From: an uncultured Poribacteria bacterium
GTDB lineage: Bacteria; Poribacteria; WGA-4E; PCPOR2b
Reading direction: 5' to 3'
DNA length: 64,000 nucleotides
Assembly: GCA_958296125.1 (NCBI GenBank)
Contig: OY282444.1
Span: 496,001-560,000, forward strand
Shown here: piece by piece, positions 36,701-45,960 of the stretch
How the letters are laid out: each line of letters starts with the position of its first letter
Numbering within the stretch: position 1 is the first letter of the stretch
The notes under the pieces: model-generated
Told to the model about the DNA's origin: nothing
Seen by the model: only the letters and a program-made list of their open reading frames with translations
Database searches by the model: none
Program-made: the position numbers and the translations under genes

Positions 36701-36982
36701 TTCATTGAGGAGATTCCTCCTGACCTGATTGGTCAGGGACCTACCCATGAATCGCCTCGGCGACCGGTGGTTTCGTCCTACGATCCCGATGAACCCGATT
36801 CTGACGACGAGGTGCCGTTCCATTACGAAGTTGGGGACGTTGTATATCACACGCAGTTTGGAAGAGGAAAGATTCTTGCTATCAATGGGTATGGATTTAA
36901 TATGCGTGTCACGGTGCGGTTTGAACGTGGATCTGAGAAAACCCTCGCTGTGGTTCATGCGCGGTTGCAAAAGATTGAATAG
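33746..36982 (+). CDS. pcrA: PcrA/UvrD DNA helicase containing an intein
   Basis: The 1078-codon precursor holds a 713-residue superfamily 1 helicase and a 365-residue intein. Helicase motifs are in order: GAGSGKT (motif I), VTFTNKAAEEM, DEYQDTN (II), GDDDQ interrupted before SIYSWRGAD (III), TLHSAKGLEFPIV (V) and RRLCYVGLTRAQEHIYL (VI). The C-terminus (HTQFGRGKILAINGYG) is the tudor-like tail of PcrA. The enzyme unwinds DNA in repair and replication restart. Activity requires protein splicing, because the intein breaks motif III. The ATG at 33746 follows AAGGAACT. Confidence 0.93.
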   Translation: MTDLLESLNPVQREAVQHSEGPLLILSGAGSGKTRVITHRIAHLIQHHRVSPFNILAVTFTNKAAEEMRTRLENLIGQSQLWVATFHSTCARILRRDIHHLGYDRSFTIYDTTDQQTLIKAIIKTLQLPLNKPGPVLGEISRAKSDFVSPEEYANKAVGFFEESAAQIYPMYQDFLRENNALDFDDLIKLTVELFDANPNVLEYYQNKFRYVLVDEYQDTNRGQYLLVNALAQKHQNICVVGDDDQCLPAGTLVQTPNGTTPIEDLRWEDSVVAAAGQGKTLTAEVIGIHRKWYDGKLVKIATQNGSILRATPNHVLFSRLSNAPDLHHVYLMFRRARGYRIGSSKGTRSDGFKDYPLPTEVHQRCVQEKADKVWILKTCQTRSEAQMWEQYYAFEYGIPTTVFDAAGHNSVMKQKHINFIYENIDTVSNAKRLMRDLYLFHDYPSYRPKDISGNKSPDQQIVHFTMFGDQRVSQRSPWHAHRVSLNTTDRTLEKQLQSQGYHTRTGKRNISRIEKIRLDYEETLKLANQIAHAAGDLEIQSGAFLVDNREYDFQPASQIQPKMYLATEQEGELVEDLVESVEWEDYQGYVYDLDVDCLHNYIANSICVHNSIYSWRGADINNILDFEVDYPNTKVLRLVQNYRSTKNILEAAYHVIRNNQKRKEKQIWTENRRGSAITLHEAADDTREADYVLRQIREWRARRRKYGDCVIFYRINAQSRTFEDALRGANIPYQIVGGIRFYERMEVKDIMAYMRVIVNPADTVSIKRIINVPRRGIGVATVQKIEDFASEEGIPLFEAIQRASEVPRLNNGAKNKVRAFAELIASFNPNDPPARTAEDLVDRTGYLQALRREGTIEAQSREENLGELIAAVAEYEESDPEPTLAGFLEKITLVSDIDSMEDKSDVVTMMTLHSAKGLEFPIVFMVGIEEGLLPHQRSYDSEAELEEERRLCYVGLTRAQEHIYLTHARSRRLYRDIDYRIPSRFIEEIPPDLIGQGPTHESPRRPVVSSYDPDEPDSDDEVPFHYEVGDVVYHTQFGRGKILAINGYGFNMRVTVRFERGSEKTLAVVHARLQKIE
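34484..35578 (+). mobile_element. Intein in PcrA/UvrD motif III
   Basis: The insertion begins with Cys (CLPAGTLVQTPNGTTPIEDL, block A) directly after GDDDQ. Block B is GSILRATPNHVLFSR. It ends with block F YQGYVYDLDVDCLHNY and block G ANSICVHN, followed by Ser as the first C-extein residue. These residues are all that is needed for splicing: Cys1, a TxxH, a terminal His-Asn and Ser+1. At 365 residues it is too long for a mini-intein. The middle 200 residues (from about VWILKTCQTRSEAQMWEQYY onward, and FGDQRVSQRSPWHAHRVSL) probably derive from a homing endonuclease. I see no intact LAGLIDADG or HNH motif. Confidence 0.93.
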
Positions 36983-37026
36983 TATACAGATCTCAGTAAT
37001 GAACAATTATAAACAGGGAGAACTAG

Positions 37027-37317
37027 ATGGAAACAATTACAACGGACGATGTGAAACATGTTGCAACCCTCGCACGACTTGACTTTAACGAAGAAGATAT
37101 ACAGCAGTTCACGCATCAACTCGCTCGGATTTTGGACTATATCGGAAAATTGAACGAATTGGATACGACGGATGTGCCGCCGACAGCGCATCCTCTCCCT
37201 CTCCGCAATGTCGTCAAAGCGGATGTCGCTAAGGCCTCATACAGTCGAGATGTTGTGTTGGAAGGGGCACCGAGCGCAGAGGAGGGATACTTTGAGGTGC
37301 CGAAGGTGATTGAATAA
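37027..37317 (+). CDS. gatC: Glutamyl-tRNA(Gln)/aspartyl-tRNA(Asn) amidotransferase subunit C
   Basis: This 96-residue small subunit of the GatCAB transamidosome corrects misacylated Glu-tRNA(Gln) or Asp-tRNA(Asn). The family pattern is clear: DDVKHVATLARLDFNEED, LDYIGKLNELDTTDVPPTAH, then LRNVVKADV with the conserved LR.D region. Its length is normal. It lies 44 bases after pcrA and 192 bases before gatA, with gatB absent from this window. The ATG has GGGAGA upstream (about 37017). Confidence 0.93.
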   Translation: METITTDDVKHVATLARLDFNEEDIQQFTHQLARILDYIGKLNELDTTDVPPTAHPLPLRNVVKADVAKASYSRDVVLEGAPSAEEGYFEVPKVIE

Positions 37318-37428
37318 AAAGAGACATACGTGCGCTATGAAAGCCCTGAAACCTCTATTGAAGAAAGCGGTCAATGCGCTGCCATAAATTAACCTGAGTT
37401 GCTACTTGTCGCCACACTGGGGTTTTAG

Positions 37429-37450
37429 GGTCGGGCTAGGAAGCCCGACC
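37429..37450. repeat. Short palindrome between gatC and gatA
   Basis: GGTCGGGCT-AGGA-AGCCCGACC forms a perfect 9-base stem and 4-base loop. It is followed by TACGGGTATAGGAG, a tail like those beside other palindromes in this window. It resembles a dispersed repetitive palindrome. It could also attenuate gatA transcription. Confidence 0.5.
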
Positions 37451-37509
37451 TACGGGTATAGGAGGCAATTTGCGTTAAATTATTATCCTCAAAAGGAGTA
37501 AAATGTTTC

Positions 37510-38979
37510 ATGCCGTTATATGAACTAACAACCCATGAACTTCACGAGAAATTGAAAGCACGGGAGATTACCGCTGTCGAACTGACGCAGGCGATGTATG
37601 ACCGAATTGGCGCGGTTGAAGGGCAGATAAAAGGCTATCTAACATTGACCGAAGATATTGCACTTGAGGGTGCCGCAGCCGCGGACACAGGCTTTCAGCG
37701 AGGCGATGAGATGCCCCCATTAGCAGGAATCCCGATTGCGATCAAGGATGTGATCTGTACCAAAGGCGTGTTGACGACATGCGGCTCCGAGATTCTGGGA
37801 AACTTCGTCTCTCCCTACGACGCAACCGTGATGGCTAAACTCCATCAACAGGGAACTGTAATGCTTGGCAAAACGAACATGGATGAATTTGCGATGGGGT
37901 CATCAACCGAAAATTCGGCGTATCAGACCACGCGCAATCCGTGGAATTTGGAAACTATCCCCGGTGGATCAAGCGGCGGTTCCGCAGCCGTTGTCGCTGC
38001 AGGCGAGGCGATCTGTTCGCTTGGGTCGGACACCGGCGGCTCGATTCGGCAACCTGCCGCCTTGTGCGGTGTCGTGGGGATGAAGCCCACCTACGGGCGC
38101 ATCTCACGGTTTGGGTTAGTGGCGTTCGCGTCGTCCTTGGATCAGATTGGACCCTTTTCAAAGGATGTTACCGACTGCGCTTTACTGCTCAACGCAATCT
38201 GCGGACATGACCCGATGGATTCGACATCAGCAGATTTACCCGTTCCAGATTTTACCAGGTCCTTGATTAATGACCTCAAAGGGGTCAAAGTTGGTATTCC
38301 GAAAGAGTATTTTACAGCGGGAATTGACCCAGATGTAGAGGAGAGTGTCCGGAGCGCAATCGAGGTGCTTCAGGAGAGTAGGGCAATTATTGAGGAGGTC
38401 TCTCTTCCCCATACCGACTACGCGATGGCGACATATTATATCATCGCTCCCGCTGAGGCGAGCTCGAATTTAGCACGGTACGACGGCATCCGATACGGTT
38501 TCCGTGCCAAAGACGCTGACGAGTTGAGCGATATGTACAAAAAGACGCGGAGCCAAGGTTTTGGCGAGGAGGTTAAGCGCCGCATCATGCTTGGCACTTA
38601 CGCGCTCAGTTCGGGATACTACGATGCCTACTACCTGAAAGCACAAAAAGTAAGGACACTCATTAAGTCCGATTTTGATAAAGCCTTTGAGACAGTCGAC
38701 GTGGTCGTGACACCAACTTCACCGACAGCGGCGTTCAAAATTGGGGAGCGGACAGCAGATCCATTGCAGATGTATCTCTCAGATGTCCTGACAACCCCGG
38801 CGAGCCTCGCGGGGTTGCCGGGTATTTCCATACCGTGTGGTTTAACGCAAGCTGATTTACCCATCGGCTTGCAAATCCTTGCTGCCCCGTTTGAGGAGGA
38901 GAAAATTCTACAGGTGGCGTATACGTTTGAGCAGAATACCGACCACCATCGAAAGCGACCAAACCTGTCCCCAATTTGA
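37510..38979 (+). CDS. gatA: Glutamyl-tRNA(Gln)/aspartyl-tRNA(Asn) amidotransferase subunit A
   Basis: This 489-residue amidase subunit releases ammonia from glutamine for GatB. The Ser-cisSer-Lys triad is visible: Lys in [11 protein letters not shown] (about residue 79) and the two serines in [17 protein letters not shown] (about 155-180), with [19 protein letters not shown]. The length matches the family. The ATG at 37510 follows AAAGGAG. It is separated from gatC by a palindromic element but is probably still in one transcription unit with it. Confidence 0.95.
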   Translation: MPLYELTTHELHEKLKAREITAVELTQAMYDRIGAVEGQIKGYLTLTEDIALEGAAAADTGFQRGDEMPPLAGIPIAIKDVICTKGVLTTCGSEILGNFVSPYDATVMAKLHQQGTVMLGKTNMDEFAMGSSTENSAYQTTRNPWNLETIPGGSSGGSAAVVAAGEAICSLGSDTGGSIRQPAALCGVVGMKPTYGRISRFGLVAFASSLDQIGPFSKDVTDCALLLNAICGHDPMDSTSADLPVPDFTRSLINDLKGVKVGIPKEYFTAGIDPDVEESVRSAIEVLQESRAIIEEVSLPHTDYAMATYYIIAPAEASSNLARYDGIRYGFRAKDADELSDMYKKTRSQGFGEEVKRRIMLGTYALSSGYYDAYYLKAQKVRTLIKSDFDKAFETVDVVVTPTSPTAAFKIGERTADPLQMYLSDVLTTPASLAGLPGISIPCGLTQADLPIGLQILAAPFEEEKILQVAYTFEQNTDHHRKRPNLSPI

Positions 38980-39009
38980 TTGGGGCTCTGTGAAACGTGG
39001 AGGGGACTC

Positions 39010-39828
39010 ATGGGTGCCTTAAACGGTTTTGACTTCAAGCGAAAGAAATATATGCCTGTCTTTCCAAGAGCAACCGGAAAGCCCACGGTTTACATCGAGG
39101 GTTACCCCTCGGAGGACGATGAACCAATGGCTGCAACCGGATTTCATGGCGTGCAGATTCGGATTTTCAGTGACCAACTCGCGCGTTACTTTAGCACCGA
39201 ATCGCCTGTTTATATCGGTATTGACAGTTTTATCTACTATTACGAAGGGGATCGAACGAAATTCGTTGCCCCTGATATTTATGTTGTCTTAGGTGCAGAG
39301 AAGTTTCCAGAGCGGCGGAGTTTCTACACTTGGACAGAGGGCGCTGTGCCCACAGTTGTGTTTGAGTTCCTTTCCGATTCCACAGCCGCCCACGACCGTG
39401 GAGCGAAGCTGAGGCAATACCTCCTTGACATAGGGGTGGCGGAGTATTTCATCCATCAACCCGAAGGGGATAAGCCACCCGAATTTCATGGTTGGCACCG
39501 CAACCCCGCCGGTGAAATCGAGGGCATCCCGCCAGATGCCGAAGGGGGATTATTTAGCCATAGCTTGAATCTATGGCTCCGTTGGGAGGATTACCCCGGC
39601 AAGGTGCGGCTTTTACGCCCATATCTACCCGATGGGACACCAATTACTACCTCTACAGAGGAGGCGCAGCTTCGACTGGAGGCAGAAGCACGCGCGCAAC
39701 AGGCAGAAGCACGTGCACAACAGGCAGCAGCACGCGCGCAACAGGAAAAGCAACGCCGACAACAGGTAGAGTCCGAACTCGAACAACTCCGTGCACAACT
39801 AGCTGCCTTGCCGGACGAGGGCAGCTAG
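39010..39828 (+). CDS. Uma2-family (DUF820) restriction-endonuclease-like protein with coiled-coil tail
   Basis: This 272-residue protein has a PD-(D/E)XK nuclease fold of the Uma2/DUF820 type, common in cyanobacteria and related groups. The core residues lie in FVAPDIYVVLG (PD) and TVVFEFLSDSTAAHD, which holds the (D/E)xK-like strand; here it is E-F-L without the lysine. The C-terminal 50 residues (AEARAQQAEARAQQAAARAQ) form a repetitive alanine-glutamine coiled coil. The role is unknown; DNA cleavage or mobile-element biology is inferred from the fold. The ATG at 39010 follows GGAGGGG. Confidence 0.8.
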   Translation: MGALNGFDFKRKKYMPVFPRATGKPTVYIEGYPSEDDEPMAATGFHGVQIRIFSDQLARYFSTESPVYIGIDSFIYYYEGDRTKFVAPDIYVVLGAEKFPERRSFYTWTEGAVPTVVFEFLSDSTAAHDRGAKLRQYLLDIGVAEYFIHQPEGDKPPEFHGWHRNPAGEIEGIPPDAEGGLFSHSLNLWLRWEDYPGKVRLLRPYLPDGTPITTSTEEAQLRLEAEARAQQAEARAQQAAARAQQEKQRRQQVESELEQLRAQLAALPDEGS

Positions 39829-39882
39829 ATAAGTGGAATGGCAGATTTGTACATCTGCCTCTCTTTAGAAAGGTCAGGCCTA

Positions 39883-40368
39883 ATGAACGGTACATACACA
39901 TCTCCAAGACATCTCCTCTTCGCGCCGTTGGGTGGGCTAATCGGTGCGTTGCTTGGGGGTGCCCTCTGGGCTAAATATATCCAATGGACGGGTCTCACCG
40001 CCGGGTGGGTTGCGCTTGCCATTGGCATCCTCACAGGGGTCGGTGTGTTGCTAGTAGGCAGGTCAAGGCAGATTTCTATCAGCCTAGTTGCTGCGCTGTT
40101 CGCTATCATCGGCATCCTTTTCGGGAAATATCTCGATGTTGAATGGAATGTTCCTCAAACAATCACCGTCGCAATCATTGAGAAGCAAGATACACCATCA
40201 GATCAACCAAAGATAGTGGAGACGCAGGGATCCGGCATATCGGCCTGGCAGCTCATGCGCCATCGGATGGAGTGGTTTGATCTGCTCTACTATGTGGTTG
40301 CGGCATACATTGCATTTCGCATATCCTATAGCAGACGTTTATATCACTTTTTTTTTAGGACGGGATAA
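39883..40368 (+). CDS. Membrane protein of unknown function
   Basis: This protein of about 161 residues has four predicted membrane segments: FAPLGGLIGALLGGALWAKY, GWVALAIGILTGVGVLLVG, LVAALFAIIGILFGKYL and, after a soluble loop, LLYYVVAAYIAFRISY. The loop is acidic and extracytoplasmic or cytoplasmic by prediction. The ATG at 39883 with AAAGGTC upstream is preferred to an upstream ATG at 39838 that lacks a ribosome-binding site. It is not recognised as a named family. Confidence 0.55.
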   Translation: MNGTYTSPRHLLFAPLGGLIGALLGGALWAKYIQWTGLTAGWVALAIGILTGVGVLLVGRSRQISISLVAALFAIIGILFGKYLDVEWNVPQTITVAIIEKQDTPSDQPKIVETQGSGISAWQLMRHRMEWFDLLYYVVAAYIAFRISYSRRLYHFFFRTG

Positions 40369-40679
40369 CGGTTACTAACTACCCAACCCTAAAGGGTAGG
40401 TCCCCGATAAATTGGGATTAAGAAACTTGTCAACCGTCCCCTGAGCGGATCGAATTTCTCGGTCTCGGCTCGTAGCCCCTATAAGATCGGGATTCAAGGC
40501 AACTTTACACGCGTGCCACCGCAACGCTGTAACATTAAGGGATGCGAAAATGAGCGTTTGCCTAAGTCGTCGATCTACAAGTGTATTATATCAGAAAACT
40601 ATGGAAAAGCCGGGCTAAAGCAGGGGTTCCCCCCCAAACCTAAAGGATTGGGTTTCCACACCTAAAGGAGTTTTTTTTG
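40369..40679. other. Intergenic region, no gene seen
   Basis: There are 311 bases between a membrane protein gene and the S41 protease gene. Scattered short direct and inverted sequences occur (CTACCC-AACCCTAAA-GGGTAG near 40380, AACCTAAAGG near 40638), but no open frame resembles a protein. The strong AAAGGAG for the protease lies at its right end. Confidence 0.5.
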
Positions 40680-42185
40680 ATGAAAAAACAGAAATCGTAT
40701 CAATTCTATGGATTCAATTTATTGGGTTGTCTCACTGCTTTGGTTTTCATCCTGTTCTTGCAACTCGTGCCAGGCTTTACACAGGCAGAAAACAATCCCC
40801 CAAAAGACATACTGGATGATGAACTATTAAAAAGTATACTAGATGATGAGCTATTAAAGAGTATCTCGCTGTTCTCAGAAGTGTTGGCGCACATCCAACA
40901 GAATCACTTGGATCCCCCTGATACCAAACAACTCATGTATGGTGCAATTCGGGGGATGTTGCGAACGCTAGATCCTTACAGCCAATTTCTCCCCCCGGAA
41001 AACTATGCAGACTTTCGCACAGAGAGTCGTGGGACTTACGGGGGGCTCGGCATGGAGATCGGTATCCGGGATGAGCGGCTAACAATCATCGCCCCCTTCA
41101 AAGGCACGCCCGCCGATAAAGCAGGACTTCAGAGCAGCGACATTATTAGCCAAATCGAAGGCGAATCGACAGCAAAAATGACAACGACTGACGCTGTTAA
41201 ACATCTTCGGGGTGAGCCGGGCACGCAAGTCACCATCACGATTGTCCGCGAGGGTGAATCTAAACCCTTGGAAGTCACGCTGACGCGAGATGTAATCCAA
41301 TTCCCCAGTGTTGAATCCAAGGTTCTCAAGGAAGATATTGGATATATCCGGATTAACCAGTTCCGTGATAACACCGCCAATGATGTTGATAAGGCATTTG
41401 AAACCTTTAACCAGCAAGAAATAGTGGGACTCATTTTAGATCTCCGAACCAACCCAGGCGGCTTACTTCGATCTGCGGTTGAGGTCGCCAGTGATTTTTT
41501 GGATCCGGGCCAATTGATTGTTTATACACAAGGCAAGACCCCGCGTAAGGAATACAGTGCGGAGCAAGGCAAACAGCAAAAACGCTATCCTCTCATCGTC
41601 CTTGTCAATGGCGGCAGCGCCAGCGCATCTGAGATTGTTGCCGGTGCAATCAAAGATAACGGACGCGGCTTGGTTATGGGGGAAAAGACCTTCGGTAAAG
41701 CCTCTGTACAGCAAATTTTTTCACTGAACCTGAGCGGTGGTGCCGCGATTAAGCTGACAGTAGCACACTACTATAGCCCCAATGGGGTTGATATTCACAA
41801 AGTTGGCATCGTCCCTGACATTGAAGATCCATGGTTCAGTCGTTCTGAAATTCAGATGTTGAGAAAACTTCAAAAACATGAGAAAATCAAGACGTTTATT
41901 GAAGAAAACGGGGAGGATGCCCTCGCTCAGTTGGAAAAGGCACAGCGCGCCTCGAAAGAGGATTCTGAAGCTGCCTTGACGCTGAGAAAATACCAACGAC
42001 TGGCCGATTCGTTTACAGAGGAAGGGATTATCTTGAGCGACGTTGGATTGAAACTTGCCATTGCGCGTGAAACGGAAAACGACCTAGATGAGTACGAATA
42101 TGATCCGCGGATTATCCGAGCTATTGATCACTTGCGAGCGTTCAAACTTTATCAGTTAATGCTGAAAACCGACAACAAAGAATAA
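40680..42185 (+). CDS. C-terminal processing peptidase (S41, CtpA-like)
   Basis: This 501-residue periplasmic serine protease has an N-terminal signal segment ([20 protein letters not shown]). A PDZ domain at about residues 120-200 ([35 protein letters not shown]) is followed by the S41 catalytic domain with the serine in [15 protein letters not shown] and the lysine in [14 protein letters not shown]. It trims the C-termini of exported proteins. A perfect 9-residue tandem duplication (ILDDELLKS twice, bases about 40808-40861) lies just after the signal peptide. AAAGGAG precedes the ATG at 40680. Confidence 0.9.
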   Translation: MKKQKSYQFYGFNLLGCLTALVFILFLQLVPGFTQAENNPPKDILDDELLKSILDDELLKSISLFSEVLAHIQQNHLDPPDTKQLMYGAIRGMLRTLDPYSQFLPPENYADFRTESRGTYGGLGMEIGIRDERLTIIAPFKGTPADKAGLQSSDIISQIEGESTAKMTTTDAVKHLRGEPGTQVTITIVREGESKPLEVTLTRDVIQFPSVESKVLKEDIGYIRINQFRDNTANDVDKAFETFNQQEIVGLILDLRTNPGGLLRSAVEVASDFLDPGQLIVYTQGKTPRKEYSAEQGKQQKRYPLIVLVNGGSASASEIVAGAIKDNGRGLVMGEKTFGKASVQQIFSLNLSGGAAIKLTVAHYYSPNGVDIHKVGIVPDIEDPWFSRSEIQMLRKLQKHEKIKTFIEENGEDALAQLEKAQRASKEDSEAALTLRKYQRLADSFTEEGIILSDVGLKLAIARETENDLDEYEYDPRIIRAIDHLRAFKLYQLMLKTDNKE

Positions 42186-42210
42186 TCAATCGACAATTGA
42201 GAATCATTTC

Positions 42211-42990
42211 ATGATCACCAAACGAATTATTCCGTGCCTCGATGTTCGAGCGGGCAAAGTTACAAAGGGAATCGCTTTCCAAGGCAATATTGATGTCGGC
42301 GATCCGGTGGCGATGGCGCGAGCGTACTATGAAGGTGGGGTAGACGAGCTTGTGTTTTATGACATCACTGCCAGCAATGAGAGACGCGACATTATGATCG
42401 ATGTTGTTTCAGCGGTCGCGGCAGAGATCTTCATCCCTTTCTCGGTGGGCGGTGGGTTACGAACACTGGAGGATATGCGCCGAGTTCTCCTCGCGGGAGC
42501 GGAGAAGGTGAGTGTCGATTCCGGCGCGGTGAGAAATCCACAACTCCTCGCAGAGGGGGCGAAGGCGTTTGGAAGTCAGTGCGTTGTGTTGAGTATGCAG
42601 GTCAAGCGGGTGCCGAAGAGCGATGAAATCCCAAGTGGGTACGAAATCTATATTGATGGCGGTCGCCGCCCAATGGAACTGGATGCCCTCCAGTGGGCGC
42701 AACGCGGTGTAGAATTGGGAGCGGGCGAAATTGTGGTCAACAGTATCGATCAGGATGGAACGAAAGCGGGGTATGACATAGTGCTGACAAAGGCAATTGC
42801 GGCACTTGTTCCGGTGCCTGTCATTGCCTCTGGCGGGGCTGGCAATCCGCAACACATCCGCGATGTCTTCATTGAGAGTAACGCCGATGCCGCCATTGTC
42901 GCCTCAATTACTCACTATGGTGAGTTTTCAATTGAGCATATCAAGCACTATCTTGAGACAGAAGGGGTACCGATTCGTAATACATGGTAA
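42211..42990 (+). CDS. hisF: Imidazole glycerol phosphate synthase subunit HisF
   Basis: This 259-residue TIM barrel is the cyclase subunit that makes imidazole glycerol phosphate and AICAR. The two catalytic aspartates lie in [10 protein letters not shown] (residue about 9) and [16 protein letters not shown] (about 130). Phosphate-binding loops [11 protein letters not shown] and [11 protein letters not shown] are intact. The early loop reads [18 protein letters not shown], where most HisF have VVKGVNF. Its partner hisH and the rest of the his operon are absent from the window. It ends three bases before the converging TPP-enzyme gene. Confidence 0.92.
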   Translation: MITKRIIPCLDVRAGKVTKGIAFQGNIDVGDPVAMARAYYEGGVDELVFYDITASNERRDIMIDVVSAVAAEIFIPFSVGGGLRTLEDMRRVLLAGAEKVSVDSGAVRNPQLLAEGAKAFGSQCVVLSMQVKRVPKSDEIPSGYEIYIDGGRRPMELDALQWAQRGVELGAGEIVVNSIDQDGTKAGYDIVLTKAIAALVPVPVIASGGAGNPQHIRDVFIESNADAAIVASITHYGEFSIEHIKHYLETEGVPIRNTW

Positions 42991-42993
42991 CTG

Positions 42994-44655
42994 TTAATCA
43001 ACCTTCATTGGTTCATTAAATGAACCACTCAACCGGAATGTCGGTGCGCTCACACTTTCGATGGCGATGTTGATGCACGCGGGCAATCTCAATGCCAGTG
43101 CCCGCTCAACCGCAGGGGTCAGATCGTCTGGATGCTGAACAAACTCGCCATGCCCTCCCAACGCCTCGATCATTTTGTCGTAACGTGATGGCAGCAGTTC
43201 ACAGCCGACCGTGCGCGCTTCCCCATAATTTTGAATCTGTAACTGGTGTTCTGCATTCCAACGCGCGTCGTTCCCAACAATGGCGACGATAGGCAGATTG
43301 TAGCGTAGCGCGGTATCGAACTCCATAGCGTGGTAACCGAATGTGCCATCGCCTAAGCAAACGAAAACGGGCAGTTGCGGATGTGCCAGCTTTGCCGCAA
43401 GGCCCATCGGGATAGAACTGCCGATAGAACCTGAAGGTCCATTGATGAGACGATGCTGCGCTTCCAACCCTGTTTGCACCCACTGTCCAAACTCCCCACC
43501 GTCGCTAACGAATACTGCACCGCCATCGAGGAATGGCTGAAGTGCCTCACATACGCGCAACGGGTGAATGGGTTGTCCCGCAGAGCCGCGTAGTCCCTCC
43601 CATTCGGAAGGGGTAACCTTTTGCGCTGCCACAACTTCTGCCCGCCAGGAATCGTGCCCTCCTTCCCTCGGCAGGCGTTCAAGTACCTGTGCTGCGGCTG
43701 TCAACTGACGCACAATGCGCGTCGGTTCTGCCTGTATCGTCAGGAGGCCTGGCTTCCCCGGGCGTAGCTGCGACGCATCGGCATCAATCTGGATGAAACG
43801 ACACCCTTCGGAGAAAAAAGGTGGCTGCCCGAAGCGTAGCGAGAAGTCCAACTTCTTACCTACTAGCAATACAAGGTCTGCTTTGCTCAAGCAATTTGTC
43901 GCTTGATGCATCCACGGGTCGTTGATCCCGCGCGGGCTTTCCATCGGAAGGGCGGGGATACCTGTCGCCTCGGACAACCGTTTTACCTCTGTCCACCGGA
44001 AGGAGCGTCCCATTGCGGGGCCAGCCAGGATGAGTGGGCACTTTGCTGCGGTCAGTTGGTGGAGTATATCGTCCACGTCGCTTGTTGGGACAACACCTAT
44101 GGACGTATCATCTTTATCCGTTTTATCCGTTCCTTGAAGGCAACGGGGGGATACGGGGGCATCTAAGACATCGGTGGGTAAACTCAGGTGAACCGGGCCG
44201 GGACACCCGTCGCAAGCTAGAGAGAGCGCATCAGCGATGTCTTGGTCTAGATGGTCGGGGTCTTCCACCAACCACGCCGCTTTTGTAACCGGCTTGGCGG
44301 CGGCGACCTGATCCATCTCCTGAAACGCGCCGCTGCCAATTTGTGCGTGCGGACAGTGCCCACTTAATAACACCATCGGCGACTCTGCCATCAATGCGAC
44401 ATAGAGCGCGGAGATTGCGTTGCAGTGCCCGGGGCCCGCGGTCAGCAGCGCGACCCCCGGCTGTTCCGTTAAGCGTCCCCACCCATCTGCCATGTGCACC
44501 GCTGCTGCCTCGTGGCGTGTGTGGATGAGATCAACCTCGCGTCCAATGCTCGCGTCGTATAGGGAAAGGATTTGGTTGCCGGAGAGCGTGAAGATATGCT
44601 TAACCCCCGCGGAAATCATGGATTCCATCAGCAGTTCTGCGCCGGTTTTTGACAT
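42994..44655 (-). CDS. Thiamine pyrophosphate-dependent enzyme of the acetolactate synthase family
   Basis: This protein of about 553 residues has the three-domain layout of the ALS/oxalyl-CoA decarboxylase family. The N-terminal PYR domain has the activating glutamate in TRHEAAAVHMADGWGRL. A central domain with an NAD/FAD-like fold follows (PLILAGPAMGRSF). The C-terminal PP domain has the TPP/Mg motif GDGTFGYHAMEFDTALRYNL, ending in the distinctive GNDARWNAEHQL. Members include acetolactate, glyoxylate carboligase and decarboxylase activities, and the substrate cannot be told. I use the ATG at 44655. A longer upstream frame lacks a clear ribosome-binding site. Confidence 0.85.
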   Translation of the reverse strand: MSKTGAELLMESMISAGVKHIFTLSGNQILSLYDASIGREVDLIHTRHEAAAVHMADGWGRLTEQPGVALLTAGPGHCNAISALYVALMAESPMVLLSGHCPHAQIGSGAFQEMDQVAAAKPVTKAAWLVEDPDHLDQDIADALSLACDGCPGPVHLSLPTDVLDAPVSPRCLQGTDKTDKDDTSIGVVPTSDVDDILHQLTAAKCPLILAGPAMGRSFRWTEVKRLSEATGIPALPMESPRGINDPWMHQATNCLSKADLVLLVGKKLDFSLRFGQPPFFSEGCRFIQIDADASQLRPGKPGLLTIQAEPTRIVRQLTAAAQVLERLPREGGHDSWRAEVVAAQKVTPSEWEGLRGSAGQPIHPLRVCEALQPFLDGGAVFVSDGGEFGQWVQTGLEAQHRLINGPSGSIGSSIPMGLAAKLAHPQLPVFVCLGDGTFGYHAMEFDTALRYNLPIVAIVGNDARWNAEHQLQIQNYGEARTVGCELLPSRYDKMIEALGGHGEFVQHPDDLTPAVERALALRLPACINIAIESVSAPTFRLSGSFNEPMKVD

Positions 44656-44781
44656 AGGATTGAGCGGGTCTCCTCTATATTTACGAATCCACCTTCTTCC
44701 AACCCGAACACGGAACATTGAGCGAGTTGGGAGATTAGAGCTTCAGTGGGGCTTTATTTCTTCAAGCTTTGAACCGTGCCG

Positions 44782-45636
44782 CTATACGGCTAGCGGTCGT
44801 CGCGGCGCGATCGGTTCAATGATTGTACGTCTTTCCGGGGTCAAACGTCCTAACAACTCTTCTGAAATCTGATAGTTGAATCGCTCGCGCACATATCTTG
44901 GGGAGTAGCGGTAGACAACTGTCCGACGATAACCGGGATTGGTGCGTTCCGCAGAGCCGTGTGTTATCGCATCGGTGAACATCAAAACGTCCCCCGCCTT
45001 CAGATACATCTCCTTCACAGCGACAGCTGTCCCGGCCGGCTTACCGCTCACACCATCGTAAACCAAGCCTCTGCCATCCACATTCAGTCGGGGATGAATT
45101 TCGGTACACTTGTGGCTGCCCGGTATAAGGACAGTTGGTCCGTCGCCCTCGGCGATATCGTTGAGGGCCATCAACACGTTAATTTGGCCCACCATCCATT
45201 CTCCGGTGTTGTTCTGGCGAAATGTCAAATAACTGAGCGGGACATGTCCACCACAGTGAATGTGGATGTAACCACCGGGCCCCCGGACGTTGAGAAAGTT
45301 CTCGTGGATGGAAAGCCCATTTACAGAAGAGTGGATGTACTTCTTGACCAAGTCGATCCAAGCGGGATAATCTATCAACCTTTCAAAAACGGTGCCCCCC
45401 TCAATGATATTCTGAAAGTTGACACCGTTTTCTTCATTGTATGTGTGCGTTTCCACGTTCCCAATCCAGCGGCTTCTTTCACGTGGATTATCGTTTGCGG
45501 ACCACGGCTCTTCCACATAGGATTCGTGGTCATCTATCCACCGGTTCATCTCGTCCAGATCTTCTGCCGAAATCGCATTTTCTAAGACCAAATAACCTTG
45601 GAGGTCAAACAGGTAGTCCTGTACGTTTTCATCCAT
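44782..45636 (-). CDS. Phytanoyl-CoA dioxygenase (PhyH) family protein with an HxG iron site
   Basis: This 284-residue PhyH-family protein has an N-terminus DYLFDLQGYLVLENAISAED typical of this lineage. The iron-site strand reads GYIHIHCGGHVPLSY, so the HxD acid is replaced (H-C-G or H-x-H). The distal histidine region is TVLIPGSHKCTEIHP. In some halogenases the aspartate is replaced by Gly or Ala to make room for chloride, but other PhyH subfamilies also vary here, so no reaction is assigned. AGGAG precedes the ATG at 45636. Confidence 0.82.
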   Translation of the reverse strand: MDENVQDYLFDLQGYLVLENAISAEDLDEMNRWIDDHESYVEEPWSANDNPRERSRWIGNVETHTYNEENGVNFQNIIEGGTVFERLIDYPAWIDLVKKYIHSSVNGLSIHENFLNVRGPGGYIHIHCGGHVPLSYLTFRQNNTGEWMVGQINVLMALNDIAEGDGPTVLIPGSHKCTEIHPRLNVDGRGLVYDGVSGKPAGTAVAVKEMYLKAGDVLMFTDAITHGSAERTNPGYRRTVVYRYSPRYVRERFNYQISEELLGRLTPERRTIIEPIAPRRPLAV

Positions 45637-45960
45637 TTTTTGCTCCTAACCTACTAACCGAAGCAGCGCAAGTGCCCACAAAGCAAGGCTACGCGTTACG
45701 AACGGTCTCAATTCTAACTTAATTCACTTTTTGTACAGATATAGATGAGCGGAAATCGGCATAGGATTTCGAGATTTTCGATTTCGTCGGTCTCAGGATT
45801 AAATCGTACTCCTCAAGTTCTGCGCTCTCCCGTTTTGAGGTTACGGCATACGGCGTATGCCTACTACTAGCAATTTGGGCAATTATAGTCTCATAGCGGA
45901 GGTATAGTCAAGGAGATAAACAAAGGTGAAGTCATCGAGAAACGCGACCCGACCCATCTT
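45637..45960. other. Intergenic region with a palindrome
   Basis: There are 324 bases upstream of the PhyH gene and downstream of the XPB-like helicase gene. The main structured feature is GGCATAC-GGC-GTATGCC (45845-45861) followed by TACTACTA, similar in style to other short palindromes in the window. No protein-like frame was seen. Confidence 0.5.
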
